DNA of 64,000 bases from Rallus limicola (taxonomy: Eukaryota > Chordata > Aves > Gruiformes > Rallidae). The translations under genes were made by a program, and so were the position numbers. The notes beneath the pieces are model-generated. The model searched no databases. It was not told the DNA's origin and saw only the letters and a list, made by a program, of their open reading frames with translations. The stretch is from assembly GCA_022605955.1 (NCBI GenBank), contig JAKCOZ010000041.1, positions 3,088,501-3,152,500 on the forward strand. Reading direction: 5' to 3'. Shown here one piece after another: positions 62,501 through 64,000 of this stretch (its first letter is position 1; each line of letters starts with the position of its first letter).

Positions 62501-63667
62501 TAAGTAGCACTGGTGAGACATTTTTCACATACTCTGCCTAAAGGTTTTGAGAAATCTTCTCTCTCCTCTCTTGCCTTTACTCAAATTCCCAGAACAAATA
62601 CTGGTTCTCTTTACTTTGTGCCAGTGTAAATCCCAAATATTTTGTAGAATAATCCATTTCCACATTAATGTATGCAGGGGTTTGCCTGGTTGTAGGTTTG
62701 TTCTCTAGTTTTGGTTAAGCTTTAATGCTGTTAATGTCAAATGAGATTTTATACTGTACAAACAACATCTCAAACAGTGTTGAGTGTGAAATATCAACTG
62801 CAAAGTTATTGACCTATAATTTTTGCATTTGAAGAGAATATTGAGAGTTTTCTTACATCTTGATTACTCAGAATGAGATAAATGCAGATCTTTATACCCC
62901 TAAGAGCTTTGGGTCCATGCAGCAGGGGCTCGGTACCAGTTCCAAGAACAAGTCAGTGGTCTCCACAACTGCATCAGCTGCTCTGTGTAGCCCTAGTTTG
63001 AGCAGTAGCTACTGCTTTACCAGAGAAACAATCAGCCAAGGGTGGCAACAAGTAAAAGAGAATGGGAATGGGAAGAAAGTGTGATGGAATACAGAAATTA
63101 TAAAATCAATATCCTACCAGAGACTTTCCAACAATAGGACAGAGGTGAACAGGCTCTTTAGAGAAGTCCATTAGAGTGAGTAGCTGGCCCTCTCCAGAGG
63201 CTGGATTTTTACCTCTGGAGTGTCAGGATGTGACCAAAAAAAGAATGAGAAAAGCCAGATAAGGATGGAACTAGTATGAAAAAGGGATGGATATAGAAGT
63301 CATGTCATATTTAGAACAAGAGGTACTACAACTCAGAGCAATCTCCAGCAGAGCATCGCTGAAAGATGCATGACACACTACAGCAAAAGAAACTCACAGT
63401 GAACTAATGCTATTCTGCAACAGATAACATTTCTACTGATTTGAACAGCTAGAGTCCTATAATATTGGAAACTATTTCCACAGCACAGGATGAATAAAAT
63501 ATGATTTCGTGCTTTAGATCAAATCTAAATTACAGTGGTTTTATAATGTCTTGAGAATGTCCACATAGACAACATGCAGTTGTCTTTGATGGAAATATCC
63601 TCCAAACCAATCGTGTAGGCTGCTTCAGATCAAATGCAGTTTGCTATAACTTAAAACTTCAGGCCAC
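59503..63667. other. Intergenic DNA around the short CR1 at 60321
   Basis: Unique AT-rich sequence with short T-runs near 60840-60875. The 144-codon frame at 60973 and the other open frames show no recognisable domain. Confidence 0.5.
60321..60488 (+). mobile_element. Short CR1 3' fragment (subfamily I)
   Basis: Only the last about 168 bp of the family, from GTGCCCCATCCCTGGGG to GGGATTCTATGATT. Confidence 0.9.
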
Positions 63668-64000
63668 ATAGAATCACAGAATCCCAGCCTTGTCTGGGTT
63701 GGAAGGGACCCCAAGGATCACAGAGCTCCAACCCCCTGCCACAGGCAGGGACACCAACCTCCAGGCCTGGAGCTACACAAGGTTGCCCAGGGCCCCAGCC
63801 AACCTGGCCTTGAACACCCCCAGGGACGGGGCACCCACCCCCTCTCTGGGCAGCCCCTTCCAGCCCCTCACCACTCTCTCTGCAAAGAACTTCCCCCTAA
63901 GATCTCCTCTAACCCTTCCCTCCTCCAGCTTCACTCCACCCCCCTTGTCCTGCCAGGCTCTGCCCTTGAACAAGCTGATTCCCTCCTGTGTCTCTGCTCC
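63668..64000 (-). mobile_element. CR1 LINE (subfamily I), runs off the window edge
   Basis: The 3' terminus at left reads CATAGAATCACAGAATCCCAGCC. The element continues past the last base of the window, so its 5' end is not visible. Confidence 0.92.

Noticed and set aside
1..64000. Possible CRISPR array, operon or prokaryotic insert
   Set aside because: All direct repeats are CR1, LTR, minisatellite or simple repeats. Introns with GT-AG ends and bird retroelements show vertebrate nuclear DNA with no sign of foreign sequence.

Overview
The window is vertebrate nuclear DNA, almost certainly from a bird. It carries about twenty fragments of the CR1 non-LTR retrotransposon (roughly 9 kb, about 14% of the window). 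Many share near-identical 3' regions and the CR1-type ATTCTRTGAT-like 3' termini. This CR1 load is high for a bird; lineages such as woodpeckers and their relatives are known for it, but that placement is only a hint.

One host protein-coding gene can be supported. It is a complete four-exon gene on the minus strand, HAPSTR1 (C16orf72, also TAPR1), a 273-residue HUWE1-associated stress-response protein. The CDS is join(29050..28831, 27860..27780, 23703..23428, 14505..14261) read on the minus strand. All junctions are GT-AG and all introns are phase 1. Exon 1 and the start of intron 1 lie in a strong CpG island (about 27.7-29.95 kb). Its promoter side faces right, and a long AT-rich 3' UTR runs left to about 11.05 kb.

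Layout: 1-11 kb is intergenic DNA downstream of HAPSTR1 with scattered CR1 fragments. 11.05-14.26 kb is the probable 3' UTR. 14.26-29.05 kb is the gene, with two intronic CR1 insertions, both antisense to it. 29.05-29.95 kb is the promoter and CpG island. 30-64 kb is repeat-rich intergenic DNA with about thirteen CR1 copies, three copies of a probable endogenous-retroviral LTR (34.4-43.0 kb), a 0.7-kb GC-rich minisatellite (47.98-48.70 kb) and a 15-bp minisatellite (56.77-56.91 kb). No second host gene, tRNA, rRNA or CRISPR array was recognised.

No new multi-gene system was found. The observations most worth checking are a duplicated 17-residue motif split across HAPSTR1 exons 1 and 2, a cluster of YY1-like motifs in the promoter and first intron, a CR1 copy flanked by a perfect 25-bp direct repeat (unusual for CR1), and the two coding-like minisatellites.
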